Below are positions 9,282 to 18,283 of a DNA stretch of 64,000 nt, in pieces. Within the stretch, counting starts at the first letter, position 1; each line of letters opens with the position of its first letter. This DNA comes from an uncultured Alphaproteobacteria bacterium (GTDB lineage Bacteria > Pseudomonadota > Alphaproteobacteria > Caulobacterales > Caulobacteraceae), in NCBI GenBank assembly GCA_903860975.1, contig CAIOSI010000037.1, forward strand, positions 1 through 64,000, given 5' to 3'. The notes under the pieces are model-generated. The model worked only from the letters and a program-made list of their open reading frames with translations, was not told the origin of the DNA and did not search any database. The position numbers and the translations under genes were made by a program.

Positions 9282-9932
9282 TTGGCCATAGTCGGCCCCA
9301 GTTACGATATACAGTGGATCATAGTGGATTCTACGCTCCAAAAGTCAATTGTTTCGGACGCCCGCGTCGTTCGCACCCGCGAGGCGCTGCGAGAGGCAAT
9401 GATATCTCTGGCGCAGGCGAGCCCGCTTGATGCGATCACCGTGCGCGCGATCGCAGCCCGCGCCGGCGTTGGATATGCAACCTTCTTCCGCCACTACCCC
9501 GACAAGGACGCCCTTTTGGCCGACGTGGCCGACCAGCTGATCCGAGAATTCTTGCAGCGCGTCGCACCCTTGCTGGAGCAACACGACCGTGCGGCGGCGG
9601 CAAAGTCGATGTGCGACTTCGTCCTGGAGCATTTGGCGATCTACAAAGCCCTGCTGGCAGGCGGATCGGGCGAGACGGTCCGGGCAGAAATGGTGCGACA
9701 GACCATGATCACCATGGCCGCGACGCGCAAACGCAAGCTCGCTGGACCGTTCGACGACGTGATGCTGTTCCACCTGGTCTCGGCGATCCTCAACCTCCTG
9801 ACGTGGTGGCTTCGAAACCTTGACCGGATCAATGCGGCAGAAATAGCTGAGATCATCGAACGCGCTGTGCTTGCTCCGGTAAGCGCGCTGAGCTTGAAGC
9901 CACCGAAGAGCCTAAGCGCACCGCTGCAGTAA
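9282..9932 (+). CDS. TetR/AcrR-family transcriptional regulator
   Basis: A 216-residue regulator with an N-terminal helix-turn-helix (ITVRAIAARAGVGYATFFRHYPDK) and an all-helical C-terminal ligand domain. The longest frame starts with ATG at 9282, but an in-frame GTG at 9324 gives a more usual 19-residue lead into helix 1. It would also leave the minus-strand promoter at 9318-9348 mostly free, so the true start may be 9324. It is divergent from the redoxin/cytochrome/PHM-like gene and is the natural candidate to control it. Confidence 0.8.
   Translation: MAIVGPSYDIQWIIVDSTLQKSIVSDARVVRTREALREAMISLAQASPLDAITVRAIAARAGVGYATFFRHYPDKDALLADVADQLIREFLQRVAPLLEQHDRAAAAKSMCDFVLEHLAIYKALLAGGSGETVRAEMVRQTMITMAATRKRKLAGPFDDVMLFHLVSAILNLLTWWLRNLDRINAAEIAEIIERAVLAPVSALSLKPPKSLSAPLQ
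9314..9348 (-). promoter_or_regulatory. Candidate promoter/operator for the PHM-like gene
   Basis: On the minus strand TTGACT (9343-9348) is followed after 19 bp by TATGAT (9318-9323), a plausible sigma70-type promoter for the copper protein gene. A direct repeat GTGGAT-cata-GTGGAT (9314-9329) overlaps the -10 region. It lies at the start of the divergent TetR gene, so it could be that regulator's operator. This is inference from position. Confidence 0.4.
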
Positions 9933-9943
9933 GTCTGCAGCGG
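9921..9943 (+). terminator. Hairpin overlapping the TetR stop codon
   Basis: A perfect 9-bp stem CCGCTGCAG / CTGCAGCGG with a five-base loop that contains the stop codon. No strong T tract follows. It is likely to contribute to 3' end formation. The rest of the gap to 10204 shows no convincing gene. Confidence 0.4.
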
Positions 9944-10204
9944 CCGTTCTGCAGCGCCCGATCTAGGCAGATAGGCCGCGGCGGCTTACGTCCGGCTCAC
10001 GACCCTTAACTCTACGCTCGACAGCTTATTTTCCGATAATTCCCAAGCGAAAATCTTGGCCTGATCAAGGACGCAGGACGGTGCGCCTATCGCCAAGTTG
10101 GGCATAGGGCTGAGCAAGCTGACAGAAGGGCGCGTTCCTGCTCAACCTCGGTGGCAAGCCGAAAGCGAAGCCCTTCGCCATCCTTTGACCAATCGTGATG
10201 CGCG

Positions 10205-12157
10205 CTAGGCTCGCCGGGGAATAAGCGGCAGCAGGACGTGGCTTGGCCTGCCGGAGTCGACGAAGACCGTATTTCGAGCCACCCGACGCGTCAGGCCCGT
10301 TGCCTCTGGCGCGCCGGTGTTCGGATTGACGTCAAAGTGCGGGAAGTTGCTTGACGAGACATCGATGCGGATCCGATGCCCAGCCTTGAACAGGTTTGAA
10401 GTCGGAAAGGCCGAAATCTTGATCAGATAGCTCTGGCCCGGCGTCATCATCGCCGGCTTTTCCCAGCTGTCGCGATAGCGGCATCGAAGAATTCCGTCGG
10501 TCAGATTGAGCGCGTAGCCCAGCGGGTAGTCCTCGCTAGGTGGGTAGAGGTCTATCAGCTTGAGGGTGAAATCTGTGTCGGGTCCGTCCGATGCGATCCA
10601 CAGATTGGCCTCGATGGTGCCGGTGATTTCGACATCTTCCTTCAACGGCAATGTCTGGAAGACCAGGACGTCGGGGCGCGCTTCAAGCGGCAGATAGGGC
10701 TGGCGTGAACCGTAAACCGCCGGGCCCTCGCGCTGATCATAACCGCCCCCCCGCATCAGGGGCTCGCCGGACGTGATCGTGCCGCCGATGCTCGGGACCG
10801 GATGGCTAGGATCGAAGTCGTAGGTTATCGGCTCAGCCGTCACCGAGGGGTTGCTTGCAGAAAGCAGGCCCTCACCGTGCAAATAGTACCGGATGACCTG
10901 AGCATCGACGATCGGCCATGCAGGCTCGCTTCGCCAACCGCCGCCATGCATAAGCCGGCCGTCCGGCGTCTTGTGCCCGGAGCCTCCGCCCATCACGAAG
11001 ATTCGAACCGCCGGCTCGGGCTCGGCGGCGCTCGAGCCCTTCAGATGCCGATCAAACCAGGCCAATCTTTGAGCGTCATAGTCGCCGTGACCTAATGCAT
11101 CCAGCGTCGCGCCCGGCCCAAACTCGATATCCCCGGAATAGGTGGTCGAGCGCGCGCCATGGGTCCAAGGCCCCATGATCAGGCGATTAGGTCCCTTCTT
11201 CAGCTTCGAAAGCGCCGCATAGTTGTCCGTGGTCGAGCGCGAATAGGCGTCGTACCAGCCAGACATATGCACCATGGCCGCATCGGAATACTGGCCGTAG
11301 AACCCCTCTGCGTAGATGCCGACCTGCTTCCAGTAGGCGTCGAAATTGCCGTGACGCCACTGGTCTAAGACATAGGCTTCGTAATCCGGGATCAGCGAAA
11401 GCGGAGTGTGTCCCGGCTTCCACGGCATGGAGGCAAACCAGGCCTTCAGGTCCACGCCCTTCAGGGCCGCCAGAAGCTGCGGATTCTTCTGCGCCTGGGG
11501 GCTCTCCAGACCTAGGTTGTAGGCCCACGTCACCTGCTTCAATTCAAAGGCACCACCCTGGCGGATGCCGTCCTGGTAGGCGTTGGAAAAGCCACCACAG
11601 TCCAGGAACATCGCCTTCAGTCCAGGCGGGTTAAGGCACGCCAGCGCCCCTTGGGTGTGGGCCGCGTAAGACAGCCCCATGGTCCCGATCCGACCGTCGC
11701 TCCAGGGCTGACGGACAAGCCAGCGGCAGGTATCAAAGCCGTCGGCACCTTCGCTCAGATATTTGACGAATTCACCTTCGGAATCGTAGCGTCCGCGGCA
11801 GTCTTGGAAAACCACGACGTAGCCATGTTCGACATAGGTGGCAGCGACCTCGGCCCGGGTCTTCGGCGTCTTGGGATTGGCTTGGGTAATGTCACGAAAA
11901 CTGGTGATGTTGCGACCATAGGGCGTGCGCTCCAAGATGATCGGGAAGCGTCCAGCCACCGGCTTGCCATTCCTCGCCGGGCGATAGACGTCCGTGGCCA
12001 GTTTCACCCCATCGCGCATCGGCACCACGATGTTGCTCTCCAGCAGCACCTCGAAGGGCGTTTGCGGGGCAGCCACGGCCCGAGCGGTGCCGGCCAGGGA
12101 AAAGGCCGCGATAAGACGCGAAAGGCCGCGGCGCGTGAGGGGTGCGTCATGAGTCAT
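10205..12157 (-). CDS. CocE/NonD-family hydrolase (X-Pro dipeptidyl-peptidase-like)
   Basis: A 650-residue secreted hydrolase. A twin-arginine-like leader (TRRGLSRLIAAFSLAG) precedes an alpha/beta-hydrolase domain with the family opening VVPMRDGVKLATDVYRP. The nucleophile elbow GTMGLSYAA holds the likely catalytic Ser. The C-terminal jelly-roll domain (about residue 430 on) is typical of CocE and alpha-amino-acid ester hydrolases. Family members cleave esters or amides such as cocaine, cephalosporin side chains or X-Pro peptides. The ATG at 12157 is preferred over 12187 because it starts the leader directly. It lies alone on the minus strand between the TetR gene and an unannotated gap. Confidence 0.8.
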   Translation of the reverse strand: MTHDAPLTRRGLSRLIAAFSLAGTARAVAAPQTPFEVLLESNIVVPMRDGVKLATDVYRPARNGKPVAGRFPIILERTPYGRNITSFRDITQANPKTPKTRAEVAATYVEHGYVVVFQDCRGRYDSEGEFVKYLSEGADGFDTCRWLVRQPWSDGRIGTMGLSYAAHTQGALACLNPPGLKAMFLDCGGFSNAYQDGIRQGGAFELKQVTWAYNLGLESPQAQKNPQLLAALKGVDLKAWFASMPWKPGHTPLSLIPDYEAYVLDQWRHGNFDAYWKQVGIYAEGFYGQYSDAAMVHMSGWYDAYSRSTTDNYAALSKLKKGPNRLIMGPWTHGARSTTYSGDIEFGPGATLDALGHGDYDAQRLAWFDRHLKGSSAAEPEPAVRIFVMGGGSGHKTPDGRLMHGGGWRSEPAWPIVDAQVIRYYLHGEGLLSASNPSVTAEPITYDFDPSHPVPSIGGTITSGEPLMRGGGYDQREGPAVYGSRQPYLPLEARPDVLVFQTLPLKEDVEITGTIEANLWIASDGPDTDFTLKLIDLYPPSEDYPLGYALNLTDGILRCRYRDSWEKPAMMTPGQSYLIKISAFPTSNLFKAGHRIRIDVSSSNFPHFDVNPNTGAPEATGLTRRVARNTVFVDSGRPSHVLLPLIPRRA

Positions 12158-12187
12158 GCAAAAAAGTTCGCATGCCCTGTCGGACAC

Positions 12188-12651
12188 GCCTAGCGCCGTT
12201 CGTCCCTAGGTGACCAAGAAAGTCAGGCGCGCTCGACGTCTGCGGCCTGCGCCTTCAAGCCGATCATCTGCTGCCACGTCGAGGCGGTTGACATCCGTCG
12301 GGCGAGGAACGACGCCGCAAAGGATGAGATCCGAGAGGGGGGCCAGGCGGCGGCCACCATCTCTTCCAGAACGCCTGCGCCCACGTTGGCGAGCTTAGGG
12401 ATACGGAGGTGCCCCTTGCCGGTCGCATGCCTCCAAGCCGGGCCAGGCGGTGCTCCCGGCCTTCGGCGGGTTTGAGGTGGAGCACCCAGGACGGCTTCGG
12501 CGCAGAGACGCCCGCAGCGAGCGTCTTGTCTTCATAGGCCATGAGAAAGGCTTGCCCCGACCTGGACTTTGGTCAAGCCGCGTCCCGCCTCAGAAAGCTT
12601 GCCTTACCGAGGCACTAAGCCCCAAACTCTTGCCGCATCGGGGGAAGTCAT
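12188..12651 (-). other. 464-bp gap with a possible coding remnant
   Basis: No complete gene is supported here. On the minus strand a frame ending at a TGA (12223-12225) reads as protein-like sequence for about 75 codons upstream (...IPKLANVGAGVLEEMVAAAW..., ...STWQQMIGLKAQAADVERA-stop) but has no start codon in place. It may be the 3' remnant of a degraded gene. Part of the rest must hold the promoter of the serine hydrolase at 12652. Confidence 0.3.
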
Positions 12652-13938
12652 ATGTATTCGAACGCAACGAGACGCAGAATTCTGGCGGGCCTGGGCGTGC
12701 TGGGCGTTTCAGGAATGAGCGGCGCACAAGCCGCGGCGGGATCTGACTTTCCTTCCGTCCAGGCGCTGTTGCAAAGCTATGTCGCAAGCCACAAGCTTTC
12801 TGGCGGCGTCGTCTCCGTTCAGCGGCGCGGCAAGCCGGTGGACTTCGTTTCGGTCGGAACTCTGGCCTTCGATACTGAGGCAAGGATGGCGCCGGACAGC
12901 CTGTTCCGCGTCTATTCCATGACGAAGCCCGTGATCGGTGTGGCGACGATGATGCTGATCGAGCAGGGCAAGCTTCGGCTTGACCAGCCGCTTTCCGACA
13001 TCTTGCCAGGCTTCGCAACGATGCGGGTCATTGAAGGTGGCGACGTTACCAAGACGCGGGCCGCAGCCTCGCCGATCCTGATCCGGCACCTGATCACCCA
13101 CACATCGGGGCTGAGCTATCACATCAATCAGTCACCGATGGCGCCGGTCTATCGGGCGAACGGGCTGAAGCCGGGCGACCGCAGCAAGGTATCCCAGCCC
13201 GGCGAGTTGCCGCCGCCGCGCGATCTCGTTGAATTCGGTGCGCGCCTTGCCAAACTGCCGCTGGAGTTCGATCCCGGGACCAAGTGGCAATACAGTTTCG
13301 GCGCGGACCTGATGGGCCTCGTGATCCAGACCGTTTCAGGCGTGCCTTTGTGGGATTTCCTGCGCACGCACATCTTCGAGCCGCTGAAGATGGCCGATAC
13401 GGACTTCATGGTTCCAGCAAGCAAGGTTGCAAGGCTCACCAGCGTCTACACCAAGACCAAGACAGACCTGCTGGACACCGACGACCGCAAATCGAGCCCC
13501 TTCGCCCGTGACCGTGACCTGCCAAGCGGCGGCGGCGGCCTGGTCTCGACGGCGCGCGACTATGCCCGCTTCAACAACATGCTGCTGAATGAAGGGATTT
13601 TGGATGGCCACCGCATCCTGAAGGCGGAAACCGCACGCATCGCTCGCACAAACCTGATGCCTCCTGGTCCGGTGTTCGGCATGCTGGGCAAGCCCAATGG
13701 CTTTGGGGCCCTGATGCAGGTCGTCCTGCCGGGCGGGGAACTCCCCGGCGGCGAGCCGCCCAGCTCTTACGGCTGGAGCGGGGCTGCCGGCACCAGCATG
13801 TGGGTCGACCCCGTGAACGAACTCACCGCCGTCTTGATGGTCCAGTTCATGCCGGCCGGAGCCTATCCGATCTATCTAGAGGCGCGCGCGGCGGTCTATC
13901 GCGACCTGCGCGCCTCCGGAGCAATCAAGGCTGCGTGA
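12652..13938 (+). CDS. Serine hydrolase, beta-lactamase / class C (family VIII esterase-like)
   Basis: A 428-residue protein with a signal peptide (TRRRILAGLGVLGVSG...AQA), possibly Tat-type. The penicillin-binding-fold motifs are Ser-Met-Thr-Lys (Ser89, Lys92) and a Tyr-Ser motif near residue 214 in the position of the Tyr-x-Asn pair. The C-terminal GWSGAAGTSMWVDP segment corresponds to the third catalytic box. The family includes esterases, D-aminopeptidases and beta-lactamases, and the GWSGAAGT form is common in esterases such as EstB. It lies next to the third cytochrome-PQQ paralogue, convergently, so an esterase role in the same island is possible. Confidence 0.8.
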   Translation: MYSNATRRRILAGLGVLGVSGMSGAQAAAGSDFPSVQALLQSYVASHKLSGGVVSVQRRGKPVDFVSVGTLAFDTEARMAPDSLFRVYSMTKPVIGVATMMLIEQGKLRLDQPLSDILPGFATMRVIEGGDVTKTRAAASPILIRHLITHTSGLSYHINQSPMAPVYRANGLKPGDRSKVSQPGELPPPRDLVEFGARLAKLPLEFDPGTKWQYSFGADLMGLVIQTVSGVPLWDFLRTHIFEPLKMADTDFMVPASKVARLTSVYTKTKTDLLDTDDRKSSPFARDRDLPSGGGGLVSTARDYARFNNMLLNEGILDGHRILKAETARIARTNLMPPGPVFGMLGKPNGFGALMQVVLPGGELPGGEPPSSYGWSGAAGTSMWVDPVNELTAVLMVQFMPAGAYPIYLEARAAVYRDLRASGAIKAA

Positions 13939-13950
13939 CGCTGAGCCGGA

Positions 13951-15867
13951 CTATTTTCCGTCAACCGAGAAGGCCAGCAGGACGTTATCAGGCCCACTGG
14001 ATCCCGAAGCGCCGTTAAAGCCGGCCATCAGGAACGCCATGGGTCCAGCGAACGTCATGCCCGTCGCATCGAGATTGCCGCCGCGTTGGTTCTTCACACC
14101 GTTGACGGTTTCGTAGTGCCGTCCAGCGGTGTCGTAGTCCCAAACCATCTTGCCCGTCTTGGCCTGAAACGCGCGGACATGGCCATCCTGGTTCACACCA
14201 TAGAGCACGCCATTGGCGAGACTGGGGGGACCGGAATAACCGTTACTGCAACGCCCCTCGAAGCTGCATTTGGCCGGCTCAGGCGCACGATGACGCCAGA
14301 TCAGCGAGCCGTCAGTCAGGCGTAGCGCCGAGAGTGTCGGCATGCCCCGGTCGGCGATGCCGACATAGAGATTGTCGTTATCTGCGGCCATTCCCCATTC
14401 GACACCGCCCAGCGCGCTGCCCTGGCCGATGCGGGTCTGCCAGATGATCTTGCCGTCCTCGGGGTCGAGGCCATAGACCCCACCCGATTTCTGGCCGGCC
14501 AGCAGCATGTCCTTACCGCTCTTGAGGTGTTTCAAGATCGGCGACGAGCCGAAATCGAAGTCCGGTCCGTTCGGAGTTGGACAATTTACACCCGGACGCT
14601 GTGGCGGACACCCGACCAGGAAATGATCCAGCGCAGTCATCTGATGGGCCCATTTGATCTTGCCGGTTTTCAGATCCATCGCTTCGACTGCGTCGGAATA
14701 GGGCTCCTCAACGTCGGTGTAACTGTCGCCCGTCGCAACATAGAGTACGCCTCGCTTGGCATCGATGGTCGGAGATGACCAGATCGCCCCGCCGGCAGGA
14801 CCGTACATTTGGGTTCCAGATGCGTTCTTCTTGAAGGGTGCCGGCGCCGTCGGGATCGAGTAAGATTTCCACTTGATCTTGCCGGTTGCGATATCGATCG
14901 CAGCGACGGCACCGCGCTGCTTGCAGCACTCATAGGCTGCGAGCCCTGCCACGCCCTCTTCGAACGACGAAAGCGGCACGTAAAGGGTATCGCCCCAGAG
15001 CGCCGGAGCGCCCGTCAGAATACCACGGCCGCCGGAGTCGATGTTGACGACCCAAAGTTCCTGACCTGTGTTGGCGTCCACCGCCACTTGGTTACGGCCC
15101 ATGTCGCCGAAGTAGGCTGCCCAGCCCGAGGCGGCCTTGGGGTTCTTGCCGACCGAAATAGTCACCCTTACCGAACCGCGGGCCTTATGGGCCCAGGCCA
15201 CGCATCCGGTCTGTTTGTCCAGCGCATAGACCTGCCCAGACGAGGACGTCACGAAAACGCGGTTCCCCACCACCGTCGGCTGACCATAGCGGCCACCTTG
15301 GTAGGCGAAGGCCCATTTTACCTTCAGCTTTGGCGCATTGGCTGCGGTGATCGTGGTTGACGCGGCCACGCGGGTGTTCTGCTTGTCCGGGCTCCAGCCG
15401 TTCCAGGCGGGACCCGAAGGATCGAATTTGGCACCCGTCGGACAAGCGTTCTTCATCTCGCCCGTCAGGTCGAATTTTGCATCCGGCGCTTGGCCTGTGA
15501 CCCATGCGGCGACGGCGCCGATATCGGTGTCCGACAGGCCTGCGGCCATGGCCTGCATCTTGCCGGTCTTCAAAGCGTCGATGATCACGTTGGGGAACTG
15601 AGCGGCCATCTCGGAACGCGACGGCGCGTGCTCCACGGGGGGCATGTGGCAGGACTTACAGCGCTGGTTGAACAGCTCCTCGCCGTGCGCCTGCAGCTTC
15701 GCGAGCGCGGCGGCCTGAGCTTGACGGGCGGATAGCGCATTTCCAGCCGCCCCGGCCGGCTGGCCACCGGAATTCTCGCCCGCCACAGATTGTGCGCGCG
15801 TCAAACCGCCCACAGCTGCAGTCGCAATAGCGGCCGCCGCGATGACCGCGCCTAAAACTGGCTTCAT
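13951..15867 (-). CDS. Cytochrome c / PQQ-type beta-propeller dehydrogenase (paralogue 3)
   Basis: A 638-residue secreted protein: a signal peptide, an Ala/Gln-rich stretch, a cytochrome c domain with CKSCH (70-74), then a beta-propeller. It has the same landmarks as the copies at 3176 and 5081: ECCKQRG vicinal cysteines, PTIDAKRGVLYVATGDSYT, DFDFGSSP and a C-terminal DNVLLAFSVDGK. The last phrase is nearly identical in all three copies. The ATG at 15867 has GGGGGC upstream; the frame is open to 15906. It is separated from the other two by the regulator and hydrolase genes. Probably a periplasmic alcohol oxidase using PQQ and heme; the substrate is unknown. Confidence 0.8.
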   Translation of the reverse strand: MKPVLGAVIAAAAIATAAVGGLTRAQSVAGENSGGQPAGAAGNALSARQAQAAALAKLQAHGEELFNQRCKSCHMPPVEHAPSRSEMAAQFPNVIIDALKTGKMQAMAAGLSDTDIGAVAAWVTGQAPDAKFDLTGEMKNACPTGAKFDPSGPAWNGWSPDKQNTRVAASTTITAANAPKLKVKWAFAYQGGRYGQPTVVGNRVFVTSSSGQVYALDKQTGCVAWAHKARGSVRVTISVGKNPKAASGWAAYFGDMGRNQVAVDANTGQELWVVNIDSGGRGILTGAPALWGDTLYVPLSSFEEGVAGLAAYECCKQRGAVAAIDIATGKIKWKSYSIPTAPAPFKKNASGTQMYGPAGGAIWSSPTIDAKRGVLYVATGDSYTDVEEPYSDAVEAMDLKTGKIKWAHQMTALDHFLVGCPPQRPGVNCPTPNGPDFDFGSSPILKHLKSGKDMLLAGQKSGGVYGLDPEDGKIIWQTRIGQGSALGGVEWGMAADNDNLYVGIADRGMPTLSALRLTDGSLIWRHRAPEPAKCSFEGRCSNGYSGPPSLANGVLYGVNQDGHVRAFQAKTGKMVWDYDTAGRHYETVNGVKNQRGGNLDATGMTFAGPMAFLMAGFNGASGSSGPDNVLLAFSVDGK

Positions 15868-16203
15868 GTCTGCCCCCGATCGTTTCCCCGGCGTCGACTG
15901 TCGCAACGCGCGTTGGTCGCAACATAGCGCGAATTAAATTTCAGTCAGATTTCGCGACATGGAGGCCAACGAACGAGGCTCGCCCCTCGCAGCGCATTAC
16001 GACACAGTCACGCTGTTGCAATGCGGGAAGGTTCCGACGCAGGGCAGAAAGACGCTTGTCATGCGAAGGCCCTAGAGAGCGACGACTTAGCTTGGCAAAA
16101 GCCTCCAATTCGGCGACAGAGCGGGGGACGAGCGCGAGCAGTGTGATCGTTGCGGCGAAGCTTGCGCAGAAAACAAATCGGCGCAGGTGACCTTGGAGGA
16201 ATG
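15868..16203. other. Divergent intergenic region
   Basis: The 336 bp between paralogue 3 and the RND operon contain no supported gene. An A+T-rich patch near 15930-15955 (gcgaattaaatttcagtcagatttcgc, with matching GCGAA/TTCGC ends) is the best candidate for promoter or operator sequence. The minus-strand frame across 16059-16829 is antisense to the adaptor gene. Confidence 0.35.
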
Positions 16204-18252
16204 ATGGATAACCGCGCGCAAGCCAAAGGATTTTGGGCGAAGAACGAGGGGAATCCCTTGCAACGCGGTCTTGTCGTCCTGCTGGTGCTGGCCGCCCTCT
16301 TGGGCCTTGTCTGGTTCGCGGTCCACCTGGCCCAGGGCAGCAAGGCCGGACCTGGTGGTGCCGGCGGTCCTCCTGGCGCGCGCGGCGGTGGCTTTGGTGG
16401 GTTTGGCGGCGGTGGCGGGCGCGGTCGGCGCCCGACGACCACGGTCGGCGTGGCCACAGCGAGGCCCTCTGAAGTTCCCATCACCCTTGATGCGCTGGGC
16501 ACCGTGACGCCTTCGGCCATCGTGACGGTAACGCCGCAGGTCTCCGGTGTGATCACCGAGATCCTCTTCAAGGAAGGCCAGACGGTGAAAAAGGGCCAGG
16601 CGATCGCTGTGATCGATCCTCGGCCGCTGCAGAACGCGCTTTTGCAGGCGCAAGGCAATGAGACCCGCGACGAGGCCCAGCTGGCGAATGCCAAGTTGCA
16701 GCTGCAGCGTGACCAGACCCTGCTGGCCGAAGACTCCATCGCTCGCCAGGACGTCGACACCCAGGCTGCGCTCGTTAAACAGCTCGAAGGCACGGTGATG
16801 ACCGACAAGGCGGCCGTAGGGACCGCCAAACTGAACCTCAGCTATTCGAAAGTCGTCTCCCCGGTGGCCGGCCGCATTGGTCTGCGCACCATTGACCTCG
16901 GAAATTTTATTCAGGCCGGCAGTTCAACGGGCCTGGCAGTGGTGACTGAAGTCACTCCGATCGACGTTCAGTTCACGGTTCCGCAGGACGCCGTCCCGAA
17001 CTTACAGAAACAAGCCGATCACAGCCGCCTGAAGGTGACGGCCTTCGATCGAACCAAGACCGTGGTTCTGGATGAGGGTCAGTTTTCGACGCTCGATAAT
17101 CAGGTCGATCCAACGACCGGCACAGTGAAGGCCAAGGCTCGGTTCCCCAACAGCCAAGGGACCTTGTTCCCAAGCCAGTTTGTGAACGTCCGGATCGCGC
17201 TGCAGACCCTGCGTAATGCGATCGTCGTGCCCGTCACCGCCGTGCGAACCGGCCCGCAAGGCGACTTCGTCTGGATTCTGCGCCCGGATAAGTCGGTGAC
17301 CAAGCGCAACGTGACCCGAGGTCCGGCGACGCCCACGATGACCAGCATCACCGACGGCTTGAGCCCCGGTGAGCGGGTCATCACCGAAGGCGGCGACCGT
17401 TTGACCGAAGGCGGTAAAGTCACGCTGCCGACCGATGCGCCAAGCCCGATGATCGCCTGCATGGCCGACATGAAGAAGCTTTGCGACGGCAAACAAGGGC
17501 GCGAAGCCTTCATGTGCCTACGCGAAAATCAGGCCAAGGCCAGTCCAACCTGCAAGTCAGCGATGGCGGCAGCCGCCGCGGCGCGCGCGAGCGGCGGCGG
17601 CGGCTACGGCGGCGGCCAAGGTGGTGGTGCCAGCGGCCAAGGCGGCGGCGGCGGCGGCGGAGCTTATGGCGGCGGCGGTCAGGGCGGTGGCGGCGCTTAT
17701 GGCGGTGGCCAAGGTGGCGCAGCGAGCGGCGGTGGCTATGCGCCTTCGCCGGAAATGCAGGCCGCCCGCGAGGCGATGCACAAGGCTTGCGATCCCGACA
17801 TGAAGAAGGTGTGCCCGGGTCAAGAAGGCCGCGAAGCCTTCATGTGTCTGCGTGATAACGCCAGCAAGGCGACCAAGGCCTGTCAGGCGGTACTCGATAA
17901 GATGCCGGGCCGGTCTCCCGGCGGCAGCGGTGGCGGCGGCGCAAGCTTCGGTGGCCAGGGCGCGGCTGCGGCCAGCAGCGGCCAAGGCGGCGGCGGTCCA
18001 GGTTCGGGCGGCGGGTTCGGCGGCGGCGCAGCAGGCGGCGGTGGCGGGTTCACACCTTCACCGGAGATGATGGCTGCGCGCGAGGCCATGAAAAAGGCCT
18101 GCGCCGCCGACAACGCCAAGCTCTGCCCCGGCGTCGAAGGTCGCGATCTCTTCATGTGCATGCGCGAGAACGAGGACAAACAGTCGGCGGGCTGCAAGGC
18201 GTCTATGGCCAAGATGCGCGCCCTGCGTCCGTCAGGCAGCGGCGGGCAGTAA
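16204..18252 (+). CDS. RND efflux periplasmic adaptor with C-terminal cysteine-rich repeats
   Basis: About 682 residues. An inner-membrane anchor (about 16-40) and a Gly-rich linker precede a standard membrane-fusion core (about 75-400) with lipoyl/hairpin motifs (VTPQVSGVITEILFKEGQTV, VVSPVAGRIGLRTIDLG), MdtA-like. The extra 270 residues hold three copies of a C-x7-C-x10-C-x11-C unit (starting near 417, 525 and 629) resembling GLG1-type cysteine-rich repeats, joined by Gly/Ala-rich spacers. Ordinary adaptors end near residue 400. GGAGG at 16195-16199 supports an ATG at 16201 or 16204. It is the first gene of the four-gene efflux operon. Confidence 0.85.
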   Translation: MDNRAQAKGFWAKNEGNPLQRGLVVLLVLAALLGLVWFAVHLAQGSKAGPGGAGGPPGARGGGFGGFGGGGGRGRRPTTTVGVATARPSEVPITLDALGTVTPSAIVTVTPQVSGVITEILFKEGQTVKKGQAIAVIDPRPLQNALLQAQGNETRDEAQLANAKLQLQRDQTLLAEDSIARQDVDTQAALVKQLEGTVMTDKAAVGTAKLNLSYSKVVSPVAGRIGLRTIDLGNFIQAGSSTGLAVVTEVTPIDVQFTVPQDAVPNLQKQADHSRLKVTAFDRTKTVVLDEGQFSTLDNQVDPTTGTVKAKARFPNSQGTLFPSQFVNVRIALQTLRNAIVVPVTAVRTGPQGDFVWILRPDKSVTKRNVTRGPATPTMTSITDGLSPGERVITEGGDRLTEGGKVTLPTDAPSPMIACMADMKKLCDGKQGREAFMCLRENQAKASPTCKSAMAAAAAARASGGGGYGGGQGGGASGQGGGGGGGAYGGGGQGGGGAYGGGQGGAASGGGYAPSPEMQAAREAMHKACDPDMKKVCPGQEGREAFMCLRDNASKATKACQAVLDKMPGRSPGGSGGGGASFGGQGAAAASSGQGGGGPGSGGGFGGGAAGGGGGFTPSPEMMAAREAMKKACAADNAKLCPGVEGRDLFMCMRENEDKQSAGCKASMAKMRALRPSGSGGQ

Positions 18253-18283
18253 GCATTAGAACAGAAAACCGGTCACCGAACGG

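Noticed and set aside
16059..16829. 256-codon minus-strand frame with Pro-rich stretch
   Set aside because: Mirror image of the Gly-rich linker of the adaptor gene; no independent start signals.
17580..18050. Gly-rich codon repeats as a tandem DNA repeat or CRISPR-like array
   Set aside because: The repetition follows from GGC-rich linkers in the adaptor protein; units are irregular and lie within an open frame.
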